Positions 44,561 through 56,525 of a DNA stretch of 64,000 bases are shown piece by piece. Below the pieces are notes generated by a model. It saw nothing but the letters and a program-made list of their open reading frames with translations. It ran no database searches and was not told where the DNA came from. The translations under genes were made by a program, and so were the position numbers. Within the stretch, counting starts at the first letter, position 1; the number at the start of each line of letters is the position of its first letter. This stretch comes from Lepturacanthus savala (taxonomy: Eukaryota; Chordata; Actinopteri; Scombriformes; Trichiuridae): the NCBI GenBank assembly GCA_030544235.1, contig CM060478.1, positions 1,349,727 through 1,413,726 of the forward strand, written 5' to 3'.

Positions 44561-46673
44561 TCCATCTTTTCCCACTCTCCATAGAAGCTGTGGTTGTATT
44601 TATGGTAAATGCAGCAGGGATCAAGGCATTTAGACATCGAGACGCCATAAACACCATTAAACACACAGGTCCTGACATATCGAGTCATATCACTGGTCCC
44701 TGGACACCAGAGTAACACCAACCATTATTATACTGGTCCAACACAACCAGCCAGAGGAGCAGAGGGAGTTCATAGGCAGTGACCATGTAAACATGTGTTA
44801 AATAAGGCAGAAAAACACAGGAAATAGAAATCATCACTCACCTGGTGGGTAGAGAATGAGACGTAACCAGGACCGGAAAGCAAAAGAAAGAAGAGAAGGA
44901 CATCGTTAGTTGGTTTATAATAATATAGAATAAATATGAGTTAAAGGTTCTTTTTACAACGTTAAAAAAACAGACGTCATAATATTAATTAATTCATTAT
45001 AAACACATGTCAATGCAGGAAATATAGGGGCAAATAATCAACATTAAGTTCAGTTCCAGAAGTGATTTTATTCTTTTTTTTTTAGGATTTTAAATGCTGA
45101 TTTTATTCTATAAAACCATAAATGACCAAATAACAGCCAATATTCAATTAACCGCAGGGTGCGGGTGTTTATTTTCTATATTTTTCGAATTTATTACAGA
45201 CTAATGTTCAAAAGCTTGTGTTTTCCATGAAAAGTCACACTTTTATGTTGTAAAATGAATAGAAAATGTGATTCCATTAGAACACTGGAGTGATAGTTGC
45301 TGGAAATGTTCCTCTATACACATATGTAGATATTGATGCAGCAAAAACCAGACATTAACAGCTAGAATAGTCATTTATAGAAGTATAGAGTGTATTTCTG
45401 ATTAAAGTCATCTTCTCATGTATATTAGTGACGTTAAACACCACCTGTTGAAGAAGATTCCTGAGTCTAGTACCAATTTGAAGTAACAAAAACCAAGAGT
45501 TTATTTGTCCTTTGAATAAATAATTAGTTTCCTTTCAAAACGTCAGGAAATGTCACCCCTCAGTGAGTGATTTCTGCTGTTTACCATGACTAATAACAAC
45601 AACGTGACGTGCGATCATTATATTATGACACATAAACACGCCCCGATGAGTCCACGTCTGAATTATCGGTGCTTAAACCACAGCCTCTTGGGGCCAAACC
45701 TTTCAGACGCCTTTTTGTCAAGGACAAAACCATTTTGGCTCACTTCACTGCGTCTGAAAGCTCGGTTTCAACCCTGTCCTGTTCCTCTGAGGCTTAATAA
45801 ACCTTCAACAACAGGAACCTCCACGCGTTCAAGAAAGAAAGACTCAGTCAGACTAATGGTTTCATAATCAGATAATCCGGAGCTGGATTTTAATTTAATT
45901 AAGTAATATGAATGAAGTGATGGCATTTCTAATCAGGTTGTATGGTTACACACACACATACACACATAAAACACACAAGTATAGAACAGCAGCAAAGAAA
46001 ACTTGTACTTTCTATGCGTGAAAAAGACAGAAAAACAGGAAAAGGTGATGATTTAAACACTGAAGAAGACATATACTGTATCTACTGGCTTGAATATACA
46101 CATACACACACCACAGCAAGAAAAAAGGCCTAGTTACACAGAACTAGATATAGCAACTTTAGAAAGTGGGTATTTACATAATCTCTTCTTTGTAAAGATT
46201 CTAGGTGAGGAACAACAAGATAGAGAACGCTATCGTCTGCAAACAGACGAAACCTGAGGTGTGTCCATGCTGCTTGTCAGCAACAAACCAGCCCAATTGT
46301 GGCCCAATTTACCCGTTATCACCCGAGATGATGTAGGTATAAGGACTTCTCACAGATCTCTTGTTCCTTTTTAGATGTTCAGTGAACATGTGTTGGAGGA
46401 TATTTAAGAGATTCTAGAGGAAAACTCTGAAAAAGCTCTTGAATTTGGTTTTGAAGGGTGAAAGACCTTAAAAGTCAATAATACAGATTTACCATCGACA
46501 ACATCTGTACAGGCATGGATAGACTAAAACTAAAACTACCCTGAAAAATCATGATCGACAAGGACAATTAAAGCCTGCGTCAGTAATTAATTCCTAAGTC
46601 GAAGGCTCGTTAATTGTGATTGAGAGCGAAAAAAAAACAAAAAAAGGTATATGTCGAATTTGAAAAATCACTT
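44561..46673. other. Unassigned 2.1-kb stretch
   Basis: No tandem repeat beyond short CA runs near 45,949-45,976. The frame at 45,586-45,867 is not recognisable. Single-copy DNA. Confidence 0.4.
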
Positions 46674-47214
46674 TTAACCCTCTCTTGCATTGTGTTGTCA
46701 TATGGTAACAATTACTTTATCTTCCTTTTTTAATGTGATGGAAAATCTATGTTTTTATAGTTAGGTGTGAAAAATGGGGCTTTTATTTTGAAGGACATAC
46801 AATTTATGAGGTCACATGACCAGGATATCCCGTTTACTAGTCCCTTTTGCTCATGAACATGGGAATTTTCAACTAAATAAATATTTGAACTCTGAAAATC
46901 TGTGATACGTAAACTTTATTAATATTATTATCACATGACCATTATTATTATTTGATAGATGTCTTTTATTCTGAATTTTCACTCTATAGACTAAGTAAAC
47001 CGTATTTATTTATTTTTTTTTTACATTTAAATCAGTTAAAAACAACTTGTAACGTCCATTTTTAACTAATGTGCTTAAAAAATTGTTGAAATATGGCAAC
47101 AATAATATGCAAATATGGATTCCTAGTAAATACAACCTAATGGAGTCCCATTGACTTACATAGCATGAAACTACCCTGAGACTTTTCCTTAATATTTCAT
47201 GCATAGAGGGTTAA
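46674..47214 (+). mobile_element. PB-A TTAA element with both ends
   Basis: TTAA at 46,674-46,677, CCCTCTCTTGCATTGTGTTG next to it, core GGCTTTTATTTTGAAGGACA and GGTCACATGACCAGGATATC, right part GGAGTCCCATTGACTTACAT and GCATAGAGGG, then TTAA at 47,211-47,214. Element 533 bp. The inverted repeat CCCTCTNTTGCAT / ATGC--ATAGAGGG has a two-base deletion on the right. Confidence 0.85.
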
Positions 47215-48134
47215 TCCCTTTTATTTTGCAGATATCTTGTGATAAAGACTAAGCCTCGGCCTTGTTTTTGAGGGTTCAGCTCCTTCGCTGCTTTATAATT
47301 CTGCAGCGAGGACCCTACGGCACGGCGGATGCTGCAATCCTTTGAAATCCACCCAAGGAAAAGGAAAGGGATGGTTTCATTGGCTCGGCGGCGCGTGGGG
47401 AGCGGATCCTGGTTTCCGTTTAGCAGGCAACAAGCTGACAGGTTCACACACGAGTGAACAAACACGTCTACGGGTTCATGTGACTCAGCGTTCACACGAC
47501 ACCTGATACATCACGACGTTTAGCGTTCAAAGTAAAGTGCATGATTACTATGAGCTTATATACAAGGATATTACTGTTATTATAAAGTTTAGTTGGGGTT
47601 GGGTCCTTCTAAAGGGTCAGCAGGTAAATAAGAGACGATTAATGGAAGTTAGTAGACGAGTTAAGGGACTTATCAGAGGAATAAATTCATCCAAAGAGAC
47701 AAGTCAGATATATTTATAACAACAATAATAATAAAGTTTGTACATTAATATCAAAAAGAACAAAACCCATCAGTCCTTCAGTAGAATCATCTCATTCGTT
47801 TTGCAGATAATTTCGCTTATTTTGACAAAACCAGATTAAATTGACTAAAATCAGGGAAGAAATACGATATTTTCACTCGTTCATCGTTCTATTAGGACTA
47901 TTATAACAAAGCTGTACGTTATTAAGGCCAAAGAATCCAAATAAACAGGAAATAAGACGATTTAGAGGCAAATGATGCACGTTTTCATTCAAACAGCAAC
48001 TAAATGTTTAATATGAGAAGTATTTTGGATGCAGCGACAGAAAATTCACTATATTTAGAGTGAAAATAAATCAACATATTGTTATATACACATCATATAT
48101 ATCGACATATAATCAAATTTTACATGTGTCATAT
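47215..48134. other. Unassigned stretch
   Basis: A GC-rich patch lies at 47,330-47,410. A short family H piece (AGATTAAATTGACTAAAATC) lies near 47,832. No gene supported. Confidence 0.35.
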
Positions 48135-48720
48135 TCAAAACCTCATTGTTTTCTGCAGAACAGCAACTTCCTGTTTAGTGGTAATGACAAACGCTTGGTT
48201 TTTCCTTGGCCTAAAGGCAGCTGCTTTTAGAAATATGACGGTATTGTCTGCAGCAGATAACAGCAGCAATTTCCTTGTACCCACTTGTTTGCAGCTTTGT
48301 GGAAATCCCAAACTGCAGCGAGTAAATAAAGTCGTGTTCGTTTTATCCTGGTTGGTTAATAGCTGCTCTGTGCTGCGTTTGTTCACATTAACACGCTACA
48401 ATTCCTGCAAACAACACCGAAAGTCACCGTGCAGCACGGCCGCCATCGCTCACATCCACTTTGGCACGATTTCAGATTAATAATTCCAGCATCTCGTCGT
48501 GTTTCCAGTACATCTCTGTCTGCCTGGGAACGAACAACCATAAATCTGTGCAGATCCTGAAGGACCGGTGGTTGAACTGTGGGGCGGCATGCAGCCGCAT
48601 AATGCAAAGAGGAATTGGGCCATGTTTATGTACATACCCAACATATGCATGGGTTAAATGTCTGATTTCCATTTCATTTACACATGCTGGAAATTCAGCA
48701 GCAAATGGCACATATTAACC
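48135..48720. other. High-complexity block, candidate conserved element
   Basis: About 580 bp of balanced sequence without repeats. Opposed frames of 74-133 codons overlap one another, as expected by chance in such composition. GTCTGCAGCAGATAACAGCA and AACTGCAGCGAGTAAATAAA show no coding bias. It is the largest candidate for a conserved non-coding element in the window. Confidence 0.3.
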
Positions 48721-48788
48721 CTAGTAACCATGACAACACAAGCTAACTAATCCACCAAGACGTACGTTAATACAGTGTAAAGTCAACA

Positions 48789-49195
48789 GCCATTTATCAA
48801 AGAGAATAAATGTCTTTCATCCATTTTAAATGAAGCATCTTTCATTCCAGATATCTGTGACGAGTGGAAACAAGCAATAGGGATATCTTTAATTCAGCTC
48901 AGACTATAGACCTAATGAAAGTTATAGATATCTCAAACATCATGGATGATATTTCTCTATTTGTTTCACCATTCTCTGAAAGTGAAGGCGTTTCAGTAAC
49001 GTCAAAACTGTAATCCAAGAAATATGTATTTATATTCTAACTAGAAACCAAAGTTACAGATATTTCCTGTTTCACATATATCCAAGTCCAAGATGTACAC
49101 GATGTACGTTCTACAAATCCTAGGCTGCACAATATAACATCAATAGCCTTTTGTTGAAGAGAATATCTCTCTTTAATCCATTTTTAAAGCATTAT
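48789..49195 (-). repeat. Family K dispersed repeat, unexpanded copy
   Basis: GATATCTGTGACGAGTGGAA followed by ACAAGCAATAGGGATATCTT is a single unit, in reverse sense, of the 38-bp minisatellite at 59,562-60,322. AAAGTGAAGGCGTTTCAGTA with AACTGTAATCCAAGA matches the complement of 59,401-59,452. A separate 50-bp block is repeated at 48,790 and 49,143 (AGAGAATA...CTTTCATCCATTTTAAA against AGAGAATA...CTTTAATCCATTTTTAAA). Confidence 0.65.
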
Positions 49196-49230
49196 AAAAC
49201 TGTGATGGGTGGATTAACACCTTTAAAACT

Positions 49231-49442
49231 CTATCTATCGATCTATCGATCTATCGATCTATCGATCTATCCATCCATCTATCGATCTATCCATCCATCC
49301 ATCCATCCATCCATCCATCCATCCATCCATCTATCCACCTACCTACCTACCTACCTACCTACCTACCTACCTATCCATCCATCCATCCATCCATCCATCC
49401 ATCCATCCATCCATCCATCTATCTATCTATCTATCTATCTAT
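49231..49442. repeat. Compound tetranucleotide microsatellite
   Basis: (ATCTATCG)n, then (CATC)n, (CTAC)n, (CATC)n and (ATCT)n in succession over 212 bp. The clean blocks suggest point mutation followed by separate expansion of each variant. Confidence 0.97.
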
Positions 49443-49449
49443 CAACATT

Positions 49450-49702
49450 TTCTTAACAAACAACAAAAAAAATTAAATTGACTAAAATCACGGAAAGAAC
49501 TTGAAATAAACTAAATTATCTACCAACGGAATTCAAGTTTTCAAGCTTTTAAGAAAAGTTTAGTCTTATTTTCTTAAAACAAGGCCAAATTGACCCCAAT
49601 CAGGAAAAAAAAAGAAATTATCTTCTTGTGGAATAAGATAATTCTACTCAATATTGGACTAATTGTTCCAAAAACAAGATTCCAGTTCTACAGTCTATCA
49701 CC
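49450..49702 (-). mobile_element. Family H MITE, reverse orientation, two parts
   Basis: On the minus strand: TTTTGGAACAATTAGTCCAA, AGTAGAATTATCTTATTCCA and CTGATTGGGGTCAATTTGG, then a second partial pass ending AATTTAATTTTTTTTGTTG. The second part repeats TTGACTAAAATCA-type words, so two fragments may be fused. Confidence 0.55.
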
Positions 49703-50192
49703 TTGTTGACAAACTGTCTTTATAGTCATGAAATGACCAGTTCTATAAAATAAAAATGTTCATTTTTATCAAAATACTAATTCAACACTGTTAAAACCAC
49801 TTTATTTAAGCTACAAACATGTTATTTGTGTCTGAAAGTATAAAAAAGGGATTTTTCTTATCTTTTCAGGTCAATTGCAGCAGCTGTTTTCCATTTATAC
49901 TTTTATTTTCCACCAGGATTTCAGTCAGAATGACACTAACATGACGGTGTTTGCGTGCCTGGAAAGTTACAAGAACCCAAACATGCACATGCGATCCTAC
50001 CCAGATGTGTATAAAAATAAAACGTGCTACTCTAAGTGCTTCCATTTCTGTTTTCACATGTTATATGTGTGTGTGTTTCCTGTCTGCGTGTAGCAGCAAA
50101 CCAAACGGCCATATTTATACATCAGGGACACGTCTGCAGACAAGAAAACAACGGCTCGGTATCAGGAAGATGGTGCAGGATTCATCCTTTAT

Positions 50193-50223
<31 letters not shown>

Positions 50224-50394
50224 GATTGGTGTGTTTGGCTGCTCGTCCTGGTTGAGAGACTCTTTGATCACACATCAAACACAACAACACGCGTGACTTC
50301 ACACCAACGACATACACATGATTTACCTGGACGTTGGTGAAAACAGGAGGTGCTTTACATTCTTTGGTGGATACAATATGTTATTTAACCCCTT
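49703..50394. other. Unassigned stretch with CA tract
   Basis: An (AC)14 run lies at 50,196-50,223. The overlapping 86- and 129-codon frames have no domain. A pyrimidine tract ending TCTTTTCAG (49,869) is followed by no useful frame. Confidence 0.35.
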
Positions 50395-50922
50395 GACCTC
50401 CAGCCCTTTTTCAGGTTTAGGACATCCCCATAGTCAGTAGGTATGTCTGGAATAAACACAGAGATGTTGGTCGACACTAAACGACCATTTATTGATCTCA
50501 AATAAACATTTTCATCCCAAAACAGCAACAAAAAAACACATTTTTTGTTCGTAGCTTCAAACAAGCGACTTTTTACTGTAGTGTTTTTTGGCTGCTAGTT
50601 TACTGAGTTTTTGCCATAAAGCTACACTGATGGTACCGTTGGACTCGTCACAGTCTCAGCTTTCATATGAGATGTCATTTGTTTGTATAACATGAACCAT
50701 CAGAGCGCTAGCCATCAAAATGTGGCGAGTGGGTTGGCTTTATGATCGTATACCGATTTTCACATTTGTTAATTAATTAGCTTGGTGTTGGAGTTGTGTT
50801 TGGTGTGTGTAAATATGACTTATATGTGCTTGTAGTGGAGTTTCTCCTGTTTAATTTGATGTATAGCTTCACTATATTTGTACATGATTAGTGGAGCAAT
50901 CTCAGGGAGTTTAATGGGTTAA
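50395..50922 (+). mobile_element. Young TTAA element, family PB-B, copy 2
   Basis: Element 50,399-50,918 (520 bp) with TTAA at 50,395-50,398 and 50,919-50,922. It begins CCCCTTGACCTCCAGCCC and ends GTTTAATGGG. About ten substitutions or small indels separate it from copy 1. Confidence 0.8.
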
Positions 50923-50984
50923 TGGTATTTTTTTGGTTTCAACCAACTCAAACGCTGTGGTGGACGAGTTGGGATGGGATGGTC

Positions 50985-51140
50985 GTCCCTTCATGGCCCA
51001 AATGTGGGAAAACGGATGCCAAAGTGTCCTCATGGGGTTAAAATGTGTCCTAAAACATCCTCATTGGAGACAAACCGGTGCTAAAATACCTTCATGGGGC
51101 CCAGAAATGGTGCTAAATTGGCGTCTTGGGTGGAAAAACT
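50985..51140. repeat. Short degenerate repeat
   Basis: Four loose units of about 36 bp share TCATGGGG / TCCTAAAACATCCTCAT / GTGCTAAAATACCTTCATGG words. Confidence 0.5.
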
Positions 51141-51429
51141 AAACTAAACTGTTGCTGTTGGGACAATATTGGTTCCAATGAAGACATTCAGGCTCCCAGT
51201 TGTTTTATGGTGTCGACAATTTAAATCAAAGAAATTGGTTTGCTTTGGTCATTAATCCATAATCTTCCTTTATTTTGATTTATTTCAACAGATCCATTCA
51301 GTAAATGATAGAAGACATTGATAGCAACTAGATATTTGCCCCTTTTTCTAATTTTTCTGATATGTAGGAATTCATAGAAGGTGAAATCAATGAGGAGAAT
51401 TGTCCATTTTTAACTTAATGAGTTCTGAA

Positions 51430-51880
51430 GCTGCTGTGATTTCAATCTCCAGGTTTTTGTCTCTGATCTTTTTTCCTTCCCGTGTTTGACAATAATATCC
51501 TGCCTGTTGGCGTCCATCACTTCAAGTACCGCTGAGTGTTTTTTTTGGAGTTATTTTCCTTTTGTTCCATCCTTTTAATCCGTATTTACATCTATTTCAC
51601 TTCCTAACCGGAGTCTTTGGACGTGTAGCGATGCAAACACGCCTCAATTCATTTCTAGAGGATGAAACCGATTTGCTCCCTGAAATTATCAAATGAAAAT
51701 CAATAAAAAAAAAAAGAGAGAGACGGGCTTAATTATACTCCAGCATGGAGTGTTCTCAGGGAAGCATTCAGCCGTGTTTTCCCATCAGAGGCTTATAGCA
51801 GCCAGTTCTGCACCTGCCGAGCTCTGAAAAGGCCGGATGAGGGGAAGTCGCTGTAACTACCATATTCAAAAGGGATTTTT
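51430..51880. other. High-complexity block, candidate conserved element
   Basis: Contains GATGCAAACACGCCTCAATT and GAAATTATCAAATGAAAATC, which look like homeodomain/POU-rich conserved DNA, but there is no direct evidence of conservation. No open frame of note. Confidence 0.25.
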
Positions 51881-52310
51881 TAGTCGCTTCTTATTTGCAT
51901 AAGCAAACACTTTCCCGAATATCAACAAACAAGCATGGAAAAAGACATAGTGTACATGCATGCACATTAAGGAGACAGGATTATGCACACACACACACAC
52001 ACATTGGCAGGAATAGGCATGAATGCAGCCACGTATTATGCACACAAACACTCCAGGAGCAGCTCTCTAAAGTGAAAGCATCTGAGGCTGTTAATGAGCG
52101 GGATAATGTAGGCGGCCGGGTTTGAAATGCTGCTTTTCGTCTGTACCGGTTCTTCACTTCCCTCTCTCTCGCTCTCCTTTTTATAAAATCCTGTTCTTCT
52201 ACCTCCTCCTCCTCTGTCTAGAAGCTGAGATTCAGTGTTAATTGCTTTCTGGGTCACCTCATTCCTCTGAGGAAAGGCAGCGAACGTGATGTGAAAGAGA
52301 TGGAAAGACG

Positions 52311-53266
52311 CTCTCTGCTGCTAGCTAACACCCCCCCATGCTCTCTGCTGCTAGCTAACACCCCCCCATGCTCTCTGCTGCTAGCTAACACACCCCCATG
52401 CTCTCTGCTGCTAGCTAACACCCCCCCATGCTCTCTGCTGCTAGCTAACACACCCCCATGCTATCTGCTGCTAGCTAACATCCCCCCCATGCTCTCTGCT
52501 GCTAGCTAACACACCCCCATGCTCTCTGCTGCTAGCTAACACACCCCCATGCTCTCTGCTGCTAGCTAACACACCCCCATGCTATCTGCTGCTAGCTAAC
52601 ACCCCCCATGCTCTCTGCTGCTAACTAACACCCTCCCATGCTATCTGCTGCTAGCTAACAACCCCCCCATGCTATCTGCTGCTAGCTAACACCCCCCCAT
52701 GCTCTCTGCTGTTAGCTAACACCCCCCATGCTCTCTGCTGCTAGCTAACATCCCCCCCATGCTATCTGCTGCTAGCTAACATCCCCCCATGCTATCTGCT
52801 GCTAGCTAACATCCCTCCATACTCTTTGCTGCTAGCTAACATCCCCCCATGCTCTCTGCTGTTAGCTAACACCCCCCCATGCTATCTGCTGCTAGCTAAC
52901 ATCCCTCCATACTCTTTGCTGCTAGCTAACATCCCCCCATGCTATCTGCTGCTAGCTAACATCCCCCCATGCTATCTGCTGCTAGCTAACACCCCCCATG
53001 CTCTCTGCTGCTAGCTAACACCCCTCCCATGCTATCTGCTGCTAGCTAACACCCCCCCATGCTATCTGCTGCTAGCTAACACCCTCCCATGCTATCTGCT
53101 GCTAGCTAACAACCCCCCCATGCTATCTGCTGCTAGCTAACAACCCCCCCATGCTATCTGCTGATAGCTAACATCCCCCCCATGCTATCTGCTGCTAACT
53201 AACACTCCCCATGCTATCTGCTGCTAGCTAACACCCCCCCATGCTATCTGCTGCTAGCTAACACCC
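52311..53266. repeat. C-rich 30-bp minisatellite, about 32 copies
   Basis: The unit is CTCTCTGCTGCTAGCTAACA followed by a run of 5-8 C and ATG. Unit length varies between 29 and 31 bp only through the C-run. CTCTCTGCTG dominates the first third and CTATCTGCTG the rest. The complementary strand has a G-run in every unit. Short frames (Leu-Leu-Leu-Ala-Asn-type) are artefacts. Confidence 0.97.
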
Positions 53267-53292
53267 ATTTCTACAGGTAAATCTGACTGTTT

Positions 53293-53440
53293 TTAACAAT
53301 TAACATTGTGGGAATGAGCAACGTCTTCCTGATTAGTCGTCAATACATTTCGATCAGTTTATTCTAGATATCGGTAATTATGAATAATAGAAACAAGCAA
53401 TAGGGATATCTTTGATTTGATTGGAAAACAAAGAAAAAAT
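53293..53440 (-). repeat. Family K dispersed repeat, second unexpanded copy
   Basis: CAATTAACATTGTGGGAATG, AACGTCTTCCTGATT, GATATCGGTAATTATGAATA and AAACAAGCAATAGGGATATC match, in reverse sense, the right flank and one unit of the 38-bp array (60,300-60,362). It lies exactly between two minisatellites. Confidence 0.65.
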
Positions 53441-53480
53441 ATCCCTCAAAGGAATGTTTAAAACTAATAAACAATTAAAT

Positions 53481-54664
53481 ATAACTAATATTATACATTA
53501 ATAGTGATTATTGATAATCTATAACTGATATTATACATTAATAGTGATTATTGATAATCTATAACTGATGTTATACATTAATAGTGATTATTGATAATCT
53601 ATAACTGATGTTATACATTAATAGTGATTATTGATAATCTATAACTGATATTATACATTAATAGTGATTATTGATCATCTATAACTGATATTATACATTA
53701 ATAGTGATTATTGATCATCTATAACTGATGTTATACATTAATAGTGATTATTGATAATCTATAACTGATGTTATACATTAATAGTGATTATTGATAATCT
53801 ATAACTGAGATTATACATTAATAGTGATTATTGATCATCTATAACTGATATTATACATTAATAGTGATTATTGATCATCTATAACTGATATTATACATTA
53901 ATAGTGATTATTGATCATCTATAACTGATATTATACATTAATAGTGATTATTGATCATCTATAACTGATATTATACATTAATAGTGATTATTGATCATCT
54001 ATAACTGATATTATACATTAATAGTGATTATTGATCATCTATAACTGATATTATACATTAATAGTGATTATTGATCATCTATAACTGATATTATACATTA
54101 ATAGTGATTATTGATAATCTATAACTGATATTATACATTAATAGTGATTATTGATCATCTATAACTGATATTATACATTAATAGTGATTATTGATCATCT
54201 ATAACTGATATTATACATTAATAGTGATTATTGATAATCTATAACTGATATTATACATTAATAGTGATTATTGATCATCTATAACTGATATTATACATTA
54301 ATAGTGATTATTGATCATCTATAACTGATATTATACATTAATAGTGATTATTGATCATCTATAACTGATATTATACATTAATAGTGATTATTGATCATCT
54401 ATAACTGATATTATACATTAATAGTGATTATTGATAGTCTATAACTGATATTATACATTAATAGTGATTATTGATCATCTATAACTGATATTATACATTA
54501 ATAGTGATTATTGATCATCTATAACTGATATTATACATTAATAGTGATTATTGATCATCTATAACTGATATTATACATTAATAGTGATTATTGATCATCT
54601 ATAACTGATATTATACATTAATAGTGATTATTGATCATCTATAACTGATATTATACATTAATAG
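53481..54664. repeat. 40-bp minisatellite, 29.6 copies, no indels
   Basis: The unit is ATAACTGATATTATACATTA followed by ATAGTGATTATTGATCATCT. All copies are exactly 40 bp over 1,184 bp. Variants are confined to GATA/GATG/GAGA at positions 7-10 and GATCATCT/GATAATCT/GATAGTCT at the end. Units 3-6 (53,561-53,720) and 7-10 (53,721-53,880) form a 160-bp higher-order repeat differing by one base. The 3' two-thirds are almost uniform. Confidence 0.98.
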
Positions 54665-55096
54665 AGTTTTACACGGACCCCTGACAGAACTGAAACAATC
54701 CAACCTGCTTCTTTATTTGAATCCTCATAGAAAAACAACTCAAACATCAGCGTTTGCCACTGAACCATTTGTTTTTCCATGAATAATAAAGGAGAAAAAT
54801 GTTCCTTCTTTTTATTTCCCGTCTTTTTATAGGCCACCCTAGAGTGCAACGCTCCCTAAGATAGAACCTTTCAAAGTAAAGTGCAGCAGCAGCATTTATT
54901 CATGTTGCATTAGTCCCACAACAATAACTAATTAGCAAGTCACACCCTCATTATGTCACTGATTTGTGTGCGTTTTGTGAGTTTTATGCAGATTTTACAT
55001 AAGAAAACCGCTAAATAAAGACAAAAAAAACCAATAACTTAGTGTTACAGCATCAATATATATCATCAATGTCCACATAATCAATACAATAAGGCA
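54665..55096. other. Unassigned stretch
   Basis: No repeat partner or gene supported. Confidence 0.3.
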
Positions 55097-55512
55097 ATAG
55101 TAGAGATTATTTAGATATTTAATGTAGATTTGAGCTGTTTAATTGGCTCCTTTTAAACATTTATAGTGAAAGACAAGTAGAATTGAGCTGCATTATCGAA
55201 TTATTTGCAGATTCTTGATAAAATATGATAAAAAACAACAAAAATATGAAATAAAAAAGATAAAATATGAGGTAAAAAGACAAATAAGTCACTAAAATGC
55301 AAATAAAATAGGATTAGAGTTTTTAAAAAGACTAAATCTGAGGTAAAAGGACAAATATATGACATAAAACATAAAAATAATTTAATATAATATCAGTAAT
55401 AGTGATTTAGATATTTAATGTAGTTTTGAGCTGTTTAATTGTCTCCTTTTAAACATTTGTAGTAAAACACAAGTAGATTTGAGCTGAATTATCTTGAATT
55501 ATTTGATTCCAT
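55097..55512 (+). repeat. Direct local duplication, about 115 bp, spaced 296 bp
   Basis: TTTAGATATTTAATGTAG, TTTGAGCTGTTTAATTG, CTCCTTTTAAACATTT and ACAAGTAGA occur in order at 55,107-55,215 and at 55,403-55,512. They are about 90% alike by eye. Confidence 0.8.
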
Positions 55513-55815
55513 TCACAGATACCTCATTTTATGGACTAATAATTGACCTTTGACCTCTTTATCTTAATAATCATTGAACCTTTACATCTTATTTTATCCT
55601 GATTTGGTCCTTTTAAGTTTTAAATTAGTATTTTTATCTGTAGTAAAACATTCTAACTCTATTTTCTCTATAACTCCAACATAAATTAATTCTGACTCTT
55701 GTTTATTCACCTCACATGTTGTAGATTTATTTTAATTCCAGGTTTAAGTCCAATAACCTTTGTGTTTGTAGAGATATTCAACATTTATCATAATTTACAG
55801 CAGGAAAACAAGGGC

Positions 55816-56525
55816 TTAACCCTCTATTTCCTAGTGTTGCCATGGCAACAATTACTTTATCTTAATTTTTATAAAAAGCTGTGATATAAAATCTATGTTT
55901 TTACAGCTAGGTTTGAAAAGGGTGCTTTTATTTTGAAGGACAAACTATTTATGAGGTCACATGACCAGGATATCCCTATTGCTGATGGACATTTGACATG
56001 TGAGCATCACTGTCTCATAACCAAAGTCTTTTATTCTGAAATTTTGGAAAATTTTCACCAAATAAAAAAAATTAAATCACTATCCTGGGTAAGTCAATTT
56101 ATTATTATTATTAATAATAATAATATATTATTATTAATGATAATAATATTATTATTTTATATTAGATTATATTTTACATTGTCTTTCATTTATTTATTTA
56201 TTTTAAGGGTTTAATATTTAATATTTTCCCCTAATAAAAACATTTAACTCAATATATAAACTTTAATTTATTTTATTTTATTTTTTTAAATTACATTTAA
56301 TTCATTTAAACACAATAACAACTTATAACAAATATATTTAATAAGTTATATTAATATATTTAATATGCCAACCATTGACTTACATAGCATGAAACTATCC
56401 TGAGAATAGTTTTACAACTTTTTCTTGTATTTCTTAAATATATATACGTATTATTTAGGCCATTTTAAGTCATAAAAACCTATTTTACCATCATCTAAGT
56501 AATATTTAATGTAATATAGGGTTAA
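55816..56525 (+). mobile_element. PB-A TTAA element with both ends, longest copy
   Basis: TTAA at 55,816-55,819, CCCTCTATTTCCTAGTGTTG, core AAGCTGTGATATAAAATCTA and GGTCACATGACCAGGATATC, right end TAATGTAATATAGG-G, TTAA at 56,522-56,525. Element 702 bp, about 150-170 bp longer than other copies because of ATT-rich low-complexity expansion at 56,100-56,290. It carries GTTGCCATGGCAAC (55,836-55,849). Confidence 0.85.
55836..55849. promoter_or_regulatory. RFX X-box-like palindrome in a PB-A element
   Basis: GTTGCCATGGCAAC is a perfect palindrome and a textbook match to the RFX X-box (GTNRCC-N2-RGYAAC). The same place in the 30,600 copy is GTTGCCATATGGCAAC (spacing of four), and other copies have decayed forms. 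Binding is inferred only from consensus. Confidence 0.35.

Noticed and set aside
52311..53266. Regular repeats with similar spacing, considered as a CRISPR-like array
   Set aside because: There are no unique spacers between repeats, and the host is a vertebrate; it is an ordinary minisatellite.
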